Positions 32,944 to 42,476 of a stretch of DNA of 45,482 nucleotides are shown in pieces (the first letter of the stretch is position 1; each line of letters starts with the position of its first letter). Where the stretch lies: NCBI GenBank assembly GCA_031413115.1, contig JANOEH010000059.1, positions 1-45,482 on the forward strand. The letters run 5' to 3'. The stretch comes from JANPEF01 sp031413115. Its GTDB lineage: Bacteria > Eisenbacteria > RBG-16-71-46 > DASYSL01. Below the pieces are notes generated by a model that did not search any database, was not told the origin of the DNA, and saw nothing but the letters and a program-made list of their open reading frames with translations. A program made the translations under genes and the position numbers.

Positions 32944-34377
32944 TCATGCGGCGGATTCTCCCCGGGGAGGAGTGGCGGACTGCTTGACCATTCCTTGCGC
33001 CACTCGATCCGCCACGAAGCACGCCACGCCCGTCGCCAAGCCCACGTAGATCGCCTCGACGCCCAGCCACGGCCCGCCGGTCGCCTTCGACAGCGCGAGC
33101 CACGTGCCGCCCACCGTCGCCGCACCGACGAGCGCGGCCAGCGCGAAGGAAGGGCGCATGCGCCAGCGCGGGAACAGCGCGGTCAGCGTGGGCACCAGGA
33201 GCGCGGGCGTGATCACCGAGCCGAAGTCCTTCCACACGTCGATCACGCTCGTGTACATGAGCGCCACGCCGATCGACAAGGCCGCGGTGACGAACAGGCC
33301 CACGCGCGTCGCTCTGGGCACGATCGTCTCCTCGTCGCCGCCGACGAGGCGCCACCACAGGTCGCGCCCCAGCGTGACCGCGGCCACGAAGGCGTAGGAG
33401 TCCACCGTCGACATCACCGTGGCCAGCATGCCGAGCATGAACAGCCCGAGAGCGATCGACGGCAGCACCGCGTTCGCCAGCGCGGGGTAGGCCTGGACCG
33501 GGTCGGCCAGGGCGGGCAGCGCGGCACGTGCGTACAGGCCCACCGTCGTCGTCATGAAGTCGAACAGCATCCAGAAGCCGATCGAGACGAGGATGCCGTT
33601 GCGCGCCACGGCCGGCGACTTCGCGGCGTAGCAGCGCTGGTAGAACGCGGGCTCGACCAGCGTGGTCATTGCCAGCACGTACCACACGAACACCGCCTGC
33701 GGGCCTGCGCCGCCGTCCCACGTCCAGTGGCTCGCGGGCAGGTTTGCGCGCAGGTACGACAGCCCGCCGTATCGGGCAATGAGGTACGGCAGGATCACGG
33801 CAAAGCCGCCGAACATGAGCACGAACTGGATTCGCTCGGTGATCACGATCGAGCGCAGCCCACCGCGGAACAGGTACATGACCGACAGCGCGGTGCCGAG
33901 CACGGCGCCCAGCCACAGCGGCCAGCCGAAGGCGAGCGACAGCAGGGTGCCGAGGATGAGCACGTAGCCGACGGGTGCGGTGGCGACGAAGACCAGCAAC
34001 GCGCCGATCGCGCCGACCTTCTTCCCGTACGCGCCGTAGAGCTGGTCGGGCAGCGTGTAGACGGCGCTCTTCTGTGCGCGATGGGCGAGGAAGAGCGCGA
34101 ACACGGCGGCCCACAGGTAGTACGGCACGCCGAACACGAGCCAGTTCGACACGCCGTAGCGATAGCTGTACTCGCCGACGCCGAGGATACCTCCGTACCA
34201 CGTGGACACGAGCGTGGCGACGAACCCCGGCAGCGTCACCGCCCGCGAGGCGACGAGGTACTCGCGCACGTCGTGCCGCTTCGGCCCGAAGATGCGGGCC
34301 GTGACGTAGACGAGGAACAGCACGTACAGGCCGAGCAGGATGTAGTCGCCGCCGCGGGGAGCCATGAGGGGGTTCAC
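32944..34377 (-). CDS. Sodium:solute symporter (SSS family)
   Basis: 477 residues with about 13 membrane helices. SSS hallmarks are 'DVREYLVASRAVTLPGFVATLVSTWYGG' near the N-terminus, the GLRSIVITERIQFVLMF helix and 'MLATVMSTVDSYAFVAAVTLGRDL', which holds the Na2-site Ser/Thr pair region. The substrate (sugar, amino acid, carboxylate or vitamin) cannot be told. The start is GTG 34377: TATCCT ends 7 bases before it and no Shine-Dalgarno exists, so a leaderless start is likely; ATG 34365 is the alternative. It is divergent from the exonuclease-WYL gene. Confidence 0.92.
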   Translation of the reverse strand: MNPLMAPRGGDYILLGLYVLFLVYVTARIFGPKRHDVREYLVASRAVTLPGFVATLVSTWYGGILGVGEYSYRYGVSNWLVFGVPYYLWAAVFALFLAHRAQKSAVYTLPDQLYGAYGKKVGAIGALLVFVATAPVGYVLILGTLLSLAFGWPLWLGAVLGTALSVMYLFRGGLRSIVITERIQFVLMFGGFAVILPYLIARYGGLSYLRANLPASHWTWDGGAGPQAVFVWYVLAMTTLVEPAFYQRCYAAKSPAVARNGILVSIGFWMLFDFMTTTVGLYARAALPALADPVQAYPALANAVLPSIALGLFMLGMLATVMSTVDSYAFVAAVTLGRDLWWRLVGGDEETIVPRATRVGLFVTAALSIGVALMYTSVIDVWKDFGSVITPALLVPTLTALFPRWRMRPSFALAALVGAATVGGTWLALSKATGGPWLGVEAIYVGLATGVACFVADRVAQGMVKQSATPPRGESAA

Positions 34378-34442
34378 GGCGGGCAGGATAGCAGCCGAAC
34401 GTGGGGGTGGGGCGGGGCATCGGCGGCTGGTACAGTGCGGGC
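34378..34442. promoter_or_regulatory. 65-bp divergent promoter region with two start-adjacent -10 elements
   Basis: On the minus strand TATCCT (34390-34385) ends 7 bases before GTG 34377. On the plus strand TACAGT (34431-34436) ends 6 bases before ATG 34443. Neither gene has a Shine-Dalgarno sequence. The -35 regions overlap in the 40 bases between; neither matches TTGACA well. Confidence 0.5.
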
Positions 34443-35417
34443 ATGGACATCGCTCCGCTCCTGCACCGCACGCTGACCGACGTCACCTGGGTCGCCTTCG
34501 ACACCGAGGCGACGGGGTACTCGAACGTCAGTGCGCGGCTGGTCGAGATCGCCGGCGCGAAGTTCCACTTCACCCCGGGCGCGGCTCCTGCGCCGACCGA
34601 GGCCGCGCCGCATCCGCTCGCGGCGATCGACGAGTTCGGCACGTTCCAGGAGCTGGTGAACCCGGGTGTCCCCATGCCGCCCGAGGTCATCCCCATCCAC
34701 GGACTCGACGACGCGGCCGTGAAGGACGCCGCGCCGCCGCTTGCCGTGCTCGAGCGTTTCTTCGCCTTCTGCGACGACGCGGTCCTGCTCGCTCACTACG
34801 TGCCGTTCGACCTGGGTGCGATGGCGTTCGCGCGGGCGCGCGAGGGGAAGGGCGTGCCGCGGTTGGCCGCGCTCGACACCTCGATCCTGCCCAAGCGCCT
34901 GTTCCCCGGCGCGAAGAACTACTCGCTCGAGACGCTGGTCAAGTTCCTCGCGCTACCGCCGACCGATGCGCACCGCGCTCTGCCCGATGCGTTCGCGACC
35001 CGCGACCTGCTGCGCCGCTGCGTTGCCGCGATGGGCGACCCGGCCGTGCTCACCGTGGCCGACCTCGTCAAGCTGGCCGGGCCGCTGCTCACGTTCGAAC
35101 AGTTTTCGGAGATCCCGTTCGCGCTGCCGCCGGAGCTCTCGATCGTCGACGACGCGATCACACGCCACGTCGACCTGATGGTCGAGTATCGCGGCGGCAC
35201 CAAGGGCGGCGTGCCGCGGCGGGTGACTCCATCGCACCTGTTCGCCAAGGATGGGGGACTGTTCCTCGAAGGGTACTGCCACCTGGACCAGGCGCCCAAG
35301 TCGTTTCGCATCGATCGCATCGCCAGCGCGGTCGAGATCGTGGCTGCCGCCGACGAACCGGTGCTGCGCAACCGTGGCAACGGGCACTGGGTGAAGGAGC
35401 CGCGCGAGGCGACGTAG
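34443..35417 (+). CDS. DnaQ-like exonuclease fused to a WYL-like domain
   Basis: 324 residues. The DEDDh exonuclease motifs are Exo I AFDTEATG (Asp20, Glu22), Exo II AHYVPFDLGAM and Exo III HRALPD (His177, Asp182). After a linker, residues about 240-315 carry 'LMVEYRGGTKGGVPRRVTPS', 'LFLEGYCHLDQAPKSFRIDR' and IASAVEIV, which reads like a WYL domain (I.Y.G, P..L....G..YL.GYC, R.FRLDRI). WYL domains bind nucleic acids or nucleotide ligands and often regulate their partner. The gene stands alone with its own promoter. The nuclease call is firm; the WYL assignment is by pattern. Confidence 0.87.
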   Translation: MDIAPLLHRTLTDVTWVAFDTEATGYSNVSARLVEIAGAKFHFTPGAAPAPTEAAPHPLAAIDEFGTFQELVNPGVPMPPEVIPIHGLDDAAVKDAAPPLAVLERFFAFCDDAVLLAHYVPFDLGAMAFARAREGKGVPRLAALDTSILPKRLFPGAKNYSLETLVKFLALPPTDAHRALPDAFATRDLLRRCVAAMGDPAVLTVADLVKLAGPLLTFEQFSEIPFALPPELSIVDDAITRHVDLMVEYRGGTKGGVPRRVTPSHLFAKDGGLFLEGYCHLDQAPKSFRIDRIASAVEIVAAADEPVLRNRGNGHWVKEPREAT

Positions 35418-35447
35418 AACCCCGCGCGGCCCGGCCTGCCTGCCGCG

Positions 35448-36758
35448 CTAGCGCAGCGCGATCACCCGGTTCTGCATCGTGACGCCCTCGCCCGTGAGCC
35501 GGGCGAAGTACACCCCGGTGGGCGCCAGTGTGCCCTCGTCCGTCCGTCCGTTCCACGTCAGCGTCTGCGCGCCCGCTTCCTTCCGGCCGCTCCACACCGC
35601 AGCGACCTTCCGGCCGTTCACGTCGTAGATCGCCAGGTCGACGTCCATGGAGCGCGCGAGCGCGAAGCTCATCGCCGCGCCGGCGCGGGCCGGATTGGGC
35701 ACGACCTGCATCGCGCCGAGCAACGCTTCGCCGCCCGGCGGCACGGTGACGGCGCTCGAGGACGAGAGAGGCACGGGCTCGAATCCGAATACCGAAACGT
35801 CGAACGGGCCGGTGTGCGCGTTGACGACGAAACCCTGCAGGTTGACGTTGTCGGGGTCGGCCCCGCCCACGACGACGACGCCGAAGCCCTGGAACTCGGC
35901 GGTGGGCATGCCGCCGCGGGCGTCGAACAGGTTCTCGATGCTGATCGAGGACTTGCGGGCGAAATCGTTGAGCTGGAAGCTGCACGGGGCACAGACGTCC
36001 TGCCCGGTTCCGCTGAGGGCGGGGTGGCCTTCGTCGTCGTAGAGATAGAGATCCACGTTTGCTCCACCGGTCCCGATCACGGTTCCGATCCCGCCCACAT
36101 AGTTGGCGAAGATGCTCGTGTCGAAGGTGAACTGGGTGTCGCTGACGCGGCCGCTCTTCTCGAGGATGTGCGGCAGCACGAAGGCCTTCGCGCCGCCGGA
36201 CGCGGACGCGCCGTCGCAGCGGTTGCCGAGGGGCTGCGGGCCCATTGGCGCGGTCGAGAGATCGAACGGGCCTGTGTGCGAGTTGACCACGAACCCCTGG
36301 ACCGCGACGTTGTCGGGATCCGCGCCGCCGATGACCAGGATGCCGAAGCCGGTCTTGACCACCGTGTCGAAGGCACCGCTGTTGGTGATCAGATCGTCGA
36401 TGCTGATGCTGGCCTTGCGCACGGCGCTGTCGAGCGGGTACGAGCACGGCGCGCAGACGACGCTGCCGTTGTTCGACATCGGGTTGCCCGCATCGTCGTA
36501 AAGGTACAAGTCGACGGTCGCTCCGCCCGATCCGGTCACGGTGCCGATCCCGCCGACGTAGTCGGCGAAGATGCTCGTGTCGAAGGTGAACTGGGTGTCG
36601 GTGACTCTCCCCGAGCGCTCGAGCACGTGGGGGATGACCATGACCCTCGCCTCGACCGCGGGGACGGCGAGTCCGGCGAACGCCAGGGCAACGGCCAGGG
36701 CGGGGAGTGGGCGTGGCGTGCGGCGCGGCCGTGTGACTTGGAGCATGGAACAAGTCAT
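35448..36758 (-). CDS. Secreted protein with two near-identical tandem domains and FlgD-Ig-like end
   Basis: 436 residues with a signal peptide (hydrophobic LPALAVALAFAGLAVPAVEA). Two about 132-residue domains follow (about 39-170 and 191-324), each with V(M/F)V(I/L)PH(V/I)LE(R/K)SGRV, DTQFTFDTSIFA, a CAPCS disulfide or metal motif, and 'VQGFVVNSHTGPFD' or its close copy. The copies are very similar in DNA too, so the duplication is recent or kept by conversion. The last about 85 residues are FlgD-Ig-like, ending VYFARLTGEGVTMQN. Function unknown; surface location likely. ATG 36758 has GGAGGA about 10 bases upstream. Confidence 0.85.
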   Translation of the reverse strand: MTCSMLQVTRPRRTPRPLPALAVALAFAGLAVPAVEARVMVIPHVLERSGRVTDTQFTFDTSIFADYVGGIGTVTGSGGATVDLYLYDDAGNPMSNNGSVVCAPCSYPLDSAVRKASISIDDLITNSGAFDTVVKTGFGILVIGGADPDNVAVQGFVVNSHTGPFDLSTAPMGPQPLGNRCDGASASGGAKAFVLPHILEKSGRVSDTQFTFDTSIFANYVGGIGTVIGTGGANVDLYLYDDEGHPALSGTGQDVCAPCSFQLNDFARKSSISIENLFDARGGMPTAEFQGFGVVVVGGADPDNVNLQGFVVNAHTGPFDVSVFGFEPVPLSSSSAVTVPPGGEALLGAMQVVPNPARAGAAMSFALARSMDVDLAIYDVNGRKVAAVWSGRKEAGAQTLTWNGRTDEGTLAPTGVYFARLTGEGVTMQNRVIALR

Positions 36759-36815
36759 GAGAGGCGATCCTCCGGCAGGTCGAACGACGGATTCCAGACA
36801 GTGCAGCGGGCGCGG

Positions 36816-36844
36816 AGTCTAGCACCGGCACCGACCCTTCCCAA
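36816..36844 (-). promoter_or_regulatory. Promoter of the duplicated-domain secreted protein gene
   Basis: On the minus strand, TTGGGA (36844-36839), a 17-base spacer and TAGACT (36821-36816), giving a leader of about 50 bases to ATG 36758. It lies in the 127-base gap after the FG-GAP gene, so the two genes need not be one transcript. Confidence 0.5.
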
Positions 36845-36885
36845 GCGCAGACTCCTCAGTCCGGCCCTCGGCGCGCAGTCCCCGC

Positions 36886-39800
36886 CTACGGCAGTCGCAC
36901 GAGCTTTGCCCGATCCGACTCCACGCCGGCGCGCAGCTGCACGAAGTAGATGCCGGCGGCCGTGCTCCGGCCCGCGTCATCGCGACCATCCCACACGACG
37001 GACGCTGCGCCGGCGGGCTGCACGCCTCCGAGCAGGCGGCGCACGCGCGCGCCGCGCACGTCGTGCACGTCGAGCGAGACCGCACCCGGTCGCGGTAGCG
37101 TGAAGGCGATGCGGATCGCGCCGCCCTGCGTGGTTGCTGAGGACGGATTCGGCGTTGCGGCCTCCAGGCGCGCCACGCCGACCGCCTCGCGCGAGTCCTC
37201 CACATCGACGACCACACCGTTCGACCAGACATCGATGTCGCCGCTCGCGTGGGCCTCGGGAGCAACCCAGCGCGATCGCTGGAAAAACGGCGAGTTCGAG
37301 ACGAGGCGGCCGCGGACGTGATAGCCGCGGCCAGGCCACGGCAGCGTGATCGTCGGGAAGAGTTCGTTCGGAAAACCGGGAGTGCCCGAATCGACGAAGC
37401 CCGTGATGTTCGTCGGCACGCCGGTGAACGGAGTGTTCTGCGTCTGCCGCTCGATGCGCACGGCCACCCTGGCCCGTCCGGCAGGGCTGCGGAGGATCAT
37501 CCCTCCCGACAGCAGGCTCGGGGAGTCGAGGCGTGTGGGGTGGAAGCGGCGTGGCGACCCCACGGCATCCTCGAGCAGGCGGAGGCGGTTCGACAGCCCG
37601 CCTCCCGGTCCTGCCGGGGTGAAGAGGCATGTGCGTCCGGTCGCTCCCGGCGCTCCGACGACGAGGTCGGCGAGACCGTCGAGATCAAGATCGGCGAGCG
37701 GGGCGAACGCCGCCCCGAGTTCGGCGCCGGTGATGTGGAGCTCCACGTTCCAGGCCGGGGTGGGCGACGGGCCATTGACCCCGCCCCGGTAGACGAGGAA
37801 TCGTCCCTCATCCATGTTTCCGTTGTCCCATCCGGGCTCGCCGATTGCGAGATCTGCGATGCCGTCCCCGGTCATGTCGCCACCGCCGGTGAGCGCCCGG
37901 CCGAAGCGGCCGCCGGCCTGGGTGCCCGCCTTGCTCCAGATCGCGGCGTTCGTCTGCGAGCGCCCCAGCGTGCCGGCATGGACGTAGACGCGACCGGTCG
38001 TCCCTTCGTCAGGAGCGCCGACGCCGAGGTCGCACACACCGTCCCCGTTCACGTCACCAACGGACGCGACCGCGCTGCCGTACGACGGGCTCGGCGGATT
38101 GCCCTGGAGCGCGAGACCGGGCACAGCGGGCACGCCGCCGGGGCCACCGTAGTAGACCTCGACCTTGCCGTTGGCCGGGGTCGGCGCATCGCTCGGCGTC
38201 GACGAGCCGATGACGACGTCCGAGTATCCATCGGCGTCGAGGTCGCCGAAGGCGATGCTGGCGCCCAGGCCCTGCAGCACGGCCGTCCCCTCGACCGACC
38301 AACCCGGGGCCAGCGGTGCGGCCGCGCCGCCGTAGCAGAGCCACACCTTGCCGCAACCCGCCCGGCCCGGGCCGCTCCAGCGTGAACTCGCGATCAGGTA
38401 GTCGTGATAGCCGTCGCCGTTCACGTCGCCACGCCCGGCGAGCGCGGTGCCGACCCACGCGAACGCCTGGTCGCCTATGAGCGCGGGCGTACCGTTGTTC
38501 TGCACGCCCGCGGCGCCCAGGTAGAGCGCGACGTATCCCGCCTCGGAACCGGCCGCGGTCGGAAACAGCGGCAGGGACACGAGCAGGTCCGAGAAGCCGT
38601 CGCGATTGACGTCGCCCGCATCGACGACGCACGTGCCGAGCGCGGTGTTGGACCCCGCGTAGAAGCCGCGCTCGGCGACCGGATTGGCGCCGCCCTTTCT
38701 CCCGCGATGGAACTCGAACGCGCCCCGGCCAGTCAGGTGAGGCGAACCGATGACGAGCTGGGGGAAGCTCCCGCTGTCGTGTTGCGGCAGGATGGCGAGC
38801 GAAGACCCGGCGCGCGAGCCTACCTCGTTGGCGTCCCTCGGCCATCCCGTGGCGAAGGACCACGGGCGGGGGTTGAGCGTGATCAGGGAGGCGCTCCCGA
38901 ACTGCGCCGCACTGAGTCCGCCGCCGAGCGGATCCCCGATCAGGATCTCCGAGAAGCCGTCACCGTTCACGTCGCCCGATGCGGCGACGGACGAGCCGAA
39001 GGTCTTCGAGAGCTCCGGATCCCCCGCGATCACGCCCAGAGTGAAGCCCCCGTCCGGGTCACCCCGGAATACGTGGACGCGACCCGGGCCCCCCGGTGGC
39101 AGGAAGTCCGGGACCCCGACCGCGACGTCCGAGTAGCCGTCGGCATCGAGATCGCCCACCATGGCCACGCTCGCTCCCGCCCGGCAACCGGGCGCGCCTC
39201 CACCGATCATGAACTGGCTCGAGTAAAGGCCCGAGGGTCCGCCGAACCAGAGGTCCGCGCGACCGCCCTGCACGACCCCGTCGTCGTAGCCCGGCTGTCC
39301 GATGATCACGTCGGCGTAGCCGTCTCCCGTGTAGTCACCTGCCGTCGCGACGGAAGTGCCGCAGCGGGCCTCGCTCCGGGTGCCGACGAGAATCGTGTCC
39401 GCGACCGCGAGCACGCCGCCGGCCGATCCGAAGAACAGCCACGCCGCGCCGTTGTTCGTCAGCCCACCGCTGCTGCGGTACGGTGCACCAATCAGGATGT
39501 CGTCGAACCCATCCGCATTGACGTCGCCGGCCGTCGCCACACCAAGGCCGAAGCCGGCATTTCCCTGGTCGCCCAGCAGCGTGCGCGCGGGGGTGGGAGC
39601 AAGCCCGGCCGTGCCGCCCAGGTGAACATAGACCGCTCCGCGATTGGCCAGAACCCCGTCCGAGTAGCCGGATGCGCCGATGATCGCGTCGGAGTAGCCA
39701 TCTCCATTGACGTCGCCGGCGGTCGCCACCCGACCGTAGAAGCGGATGGCAGCGGGAGACGGACCGGTCAGCTCGTACGTGGGCGTGGCGGGCAATCCCG

Positions 39801-40323
39801 AGGGACTCCCGTGAAAGACGGCGACCTTGCCGGAGGCCACCAGGTTCGGCGCGGTCCAGGTCTGAACACCGATCAGGACGTCGAAGTATCCATCGGCGTT
39901 GACGTCCCCGGCCGACGCGATCGAGCCGCCGGCGCCGGCCTCCTGCTGATTTGCGCGCCAGGTCCAGGCGGGTACCAGCGAGAGGCCCTGCGCCGAGCCC
40001 AGGTAGAGGAAGACGCGCCCCTCGTCGGGGAATGCAATGGAATCGTTCTGGGCGCTGACCAGGACGTCGCCAAACCCGTCGCCGTTGACATCGCCGGCAG
40101 GAACGACGTTCCCACCGTATTGCGAGACGAAACGTGGGCCGACCGTCGTCCAGGCCGTGGCGAAGACACTGACGTCAGCGTTGATCCGGGGGTCCGGGGT
40201 CGGAGCGAGCGGCGTGCCGGTTCCGAGCAGCGTGACGATGGCGAGGACGCTTCGGATGTCGATGGCCCCTCCTGAGTTGGTGCGACGCCAAGTCGGTCGC
40301 TCGGTGAAAGCAACGTCGTGCAA
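36886..40323 (-). CDS. FG-GAP/integrin-alpha-like beta-propeller surface protein
   Basis: 1145 residues. The body is a row of FG-GAP repeats with calcium loops of the form D-(V/L)-N-x-DG(Y/F)xD-(V/I)LIG. I count thirteen clear copies (GDVNGDGFGDVLV, GDVNADGYFDVLI and so on) and one degenerate copy (HDSGSFPQLVIG), 14 in all, enough for two seven-bladed propellers. The C-terminus is a FlgD-Ig-like domain ending IYFVQLRAGVESDRAK. The start is uncertain. TTG 40323 lies 9 bases after TACACT (leaderless style). A strong AGGAGG at 40273-40268 instead precedes an in-frame ATC at 40263, right before the hydrophobic signal VLAIVTLLG. It is probably exported and involved in adhesion or polymer binding. 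Confidence 0.88.
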   Translation of the reverse strand: MHDVAFTERPTWRRTNSGGAIDIRSVLAIVTLLGTGTPLAPTPDPRINADVSVFATAWTTVGPRFVSQYGGNVVPAGDVNGDGFGDVLVSAQNDSIAFPDEGRVFLYLGSAQGLSLVPAWTWRANQQEAGAGGSIASAGDVNADGYFDVLIGVQTWTAPNLVASGKVAVFHGSPSGLPATPTYELTGPSPAAIRFYGRVATAGDVNGDGYSDAIIGASGYSDGVLANRGAVYVHLGGTAGLAPTPARTLLGDQGNAGFGLGVATAGDVNADGFDDILIGAPYRSSGGLTNNGAAWLFFGSAGGVLAVADTILVGTRSEARCGTSVATAGDYTGDGYADVIIGQPGYDDGVVQGGRADLWFGGPSGLYSSQFMIGGGAPGCRAGASVAMVGDLDADGYSDVAVGVPDFLPPGGPGRVHVFRGDPDGGFTLGVIAGDPELSKTFGSSVAASGDVNGDGFSEILIGDPLGGGLSAAQFGSASLITLNPRPWSFATGWPRDANEVGSRAGSSLAILPQHDSGSFPQLVIGSPHLTGRGAFEFHRGRKGGANPVAERGFYAGSNTALGTCVVDAGDVNRDGFSDLLVSLPLFPTAAGSEAGYVALYLGAAGVQNNGTPALIGDQAFAWVGTALAGRGDVNGDGYHDYLIASSRWSGPGRAGCGKVWLCYGGAAAPLAPGWSVEGTAVLQGLGASIAFGDLDADGYSDVVIGSSTPSDAPTPANGKVEVYYGGPGGVPAVPGLALQGNPPSPSYGSAVASVGDVNGDGVCDLGVGAPDEGTTGRVYVHAGTLGRSQTNAAIWSKAGTQAGGRFGRALTGGGDMTGDGIADLAIGEPGWDNGNMDEGRFLVYRGGVNGPSPTPAWNVELHITGAELGAAFAPLADLDLDGLADLVVGAPGATGRTCLFTPAGPGGGLSNRLRLLEDAVGSPRRFHPTRLDSPSLLSGGMILRSPAGRARVAVRIERQTQNTPFTGVPTNITGFVDSGTPGFPNELFPTITLPWPGRGYHVRGRLVSNSPFFQRSRWVAPEAHASGDIDVWSNGVVVDVEDSREAVGVARLEAATPNPSSATTQGGAIRIAFTLPRPGAVSLDVHDVRGARVRRLLGGVQPAGAASVVWDGRDDAGRSTAAGIYFVQLRAGVESDRAKLVRLP

Positions 40324-40332
40324 CGGGCGGCA

Positions 40333-40361
40333 AGTGTAGCATTCCCTTCAATCAGGCCGAA
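40333..40361 (-). promoter_or_regulatory. Promoter candidate of the FG-GAP protein gene
   Basis: TTCGGC (40361-40356), 17 bases, TACACT (40338-40333) on the minus strand. Predicted transcription starts near 40326, almost on the TTG at 40323. It is divergent from the moxR promoter about 45 bases away. Confidence 0.42.
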
Positions 40362-40405
40362 GTGCGGTCTTTTCAGCATCTTGACCCGCATCCGGGCCGG
40401 GTGCG

Positions 40406-40435
40406 TTGCCCCGTGCGGAGCGCGGATGCTAGGCT
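40406..40435 (+). promoter_or_regulatory. Promoter of the moxR operon
   Basis: TTGCCC (40406-40411), an 18-base spacer and TAGGCT (40430-40435). The -10 is identical to that of the spt promoter. Transcription would start near 40442, leaving about 95 bases of leader before ATG 40537. Confidence 0.55.
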
Positions 40436-40536
40436 CCCTGTCACGACAGCGACGGCGGCACCGCGACGGCACTCCCGAGGCCGGCGCGGGTTTTCGTGTT
40501 TCGAGGCGCAATGCAAGGACCGACCGCGGAGGCGGA

Positions 40537-41541
<1,005 letters not shown>

Positions 41542-41548
41542 GCCGCGC

Positions 41549-42460
41549 GTGGCCGCTCCCACGGCAGGCGCGCGCGACGGGCTCGACCCGCGGATCGTCT
41601 CGCGGCTCGGTCGCCTCGACCTGGTCGCCAGGCTGGTCGTCGAGGGCTTCATCTCGGGCCTGCACAAGAGCCCGTTCCACGGGTTCTCGGTCGAGTTCGT
41701 CGAGCACCGCCAGTACATGCCGGGCGACCCGCTGCGCTCGATCGACTGGAAGGTGCTGGCCAAGTCCGACCGCGTCTACGTCAAGCAGTACGAGGACGAG
41801 ACGAACCTGCGCGCGCACCTGGTCGTCGATCACTCCGCGTCGATGAACTTCACCTCGACGCCCGGCGGCGTGACCAAGCTCGAGTATGCGCGCACGCTCG
41901 CCGCGGCGCTGACCTACCTGATGCTCGGCCAGCAGGACGCGGTCGGGCTCCTCACCTTCGCCGAGAAGATCGAGACCTACATCCCGGCGCGCGCCAAGCG
42001 CTCGCACCTCGAGGTGGTGCTCGCCGAGCTGGCGCGCCTGGCGCCCGGCGGCAGGACGGCGCTCGCCGAGTCGTTGCACCATCTCGCCGAGCGCATTCGC
42101 AGCCGCGGGCTGGTGCTGCTGTTCTCGGACCTGATGGCGCCGCCCGATGCGGTGCTGTCGGGCCTCGCGCACTTCCGGCACCGCCAGCACGAGGTCATCG
42201 TCTTCCACATCCTCGACCCGGCGGAGCGCTCGTTCGACTTCAGCGAGCCCGGCACGTTCGTCGACCAGGAGACCGGCGAGGAAGTGGCGCTCGAGCCGTG
42301 GGAGGTGCGCGGGCAATACAAGGACCGCATGCAGGCCTGGATCGAGCGCTACAAGACCGAGTGCCGCCGCGCCCGCATCGACTACGTGACGCTCGACACG
42401 GCCACGCCCTACGACGAGGCGCTGTTCGCCTACCTGGAGAAGCGTCGCCGCCTGCACTAG
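41549..42460 (+). CDS. DUF58 protein (degenerate vWA domain)
   Basis: 303 residues, soluble. DUF58 signature: 'HKSPFHGFSVEFVEHRQYMPGD', LRSIDWKVLAK, then a vWA-like core with VVDHSASM (DxSxS kept), TALAESLHHLAE and 'LVLLFSDLMAPPD'. It is the expected partner of MoxR. The start is GTG 41549, 7 bases after the moxR stop. There are no membrane helices, unlike some longer DUF58 proteins. Confidence 0.94.
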   Translation: MAAPTAGARDGLDPRIVSRLGRLDLVARLVVEGFISGLHKSPFHGFSVEFVEHRQYMPGDPLRSIDWKVLAKSDRVYVKQYEDETNLRAHLVVDHSASMNFTSTPGGVTKLEYARTLAAALTYLMLGQQDAVGLLTFAEKIETYIPARAKRSHLEVVLAELARLAPGGRTALAESLHHLAERIRSRGLVLLFSDLMAPPDAVLSGLAHFRHRQHEVIVFHILDPAERSFDFSEPGTFVDQETGEEVALEPWEVRGQYKDRMQAWIERYKTECRRARIDYVTLDTATPYDEALFAYLEKRRRLH

Positions 42461-42476
42461 GCGGGCGCCCGGGCCG

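Noticed and set aside
38404..40275. 623-codon open frame on the plus strand
   Set aside because: It is antisense to the FG-GAP repeats; the repeated codons keep the opposite frame open. No signal peptide or known motif.
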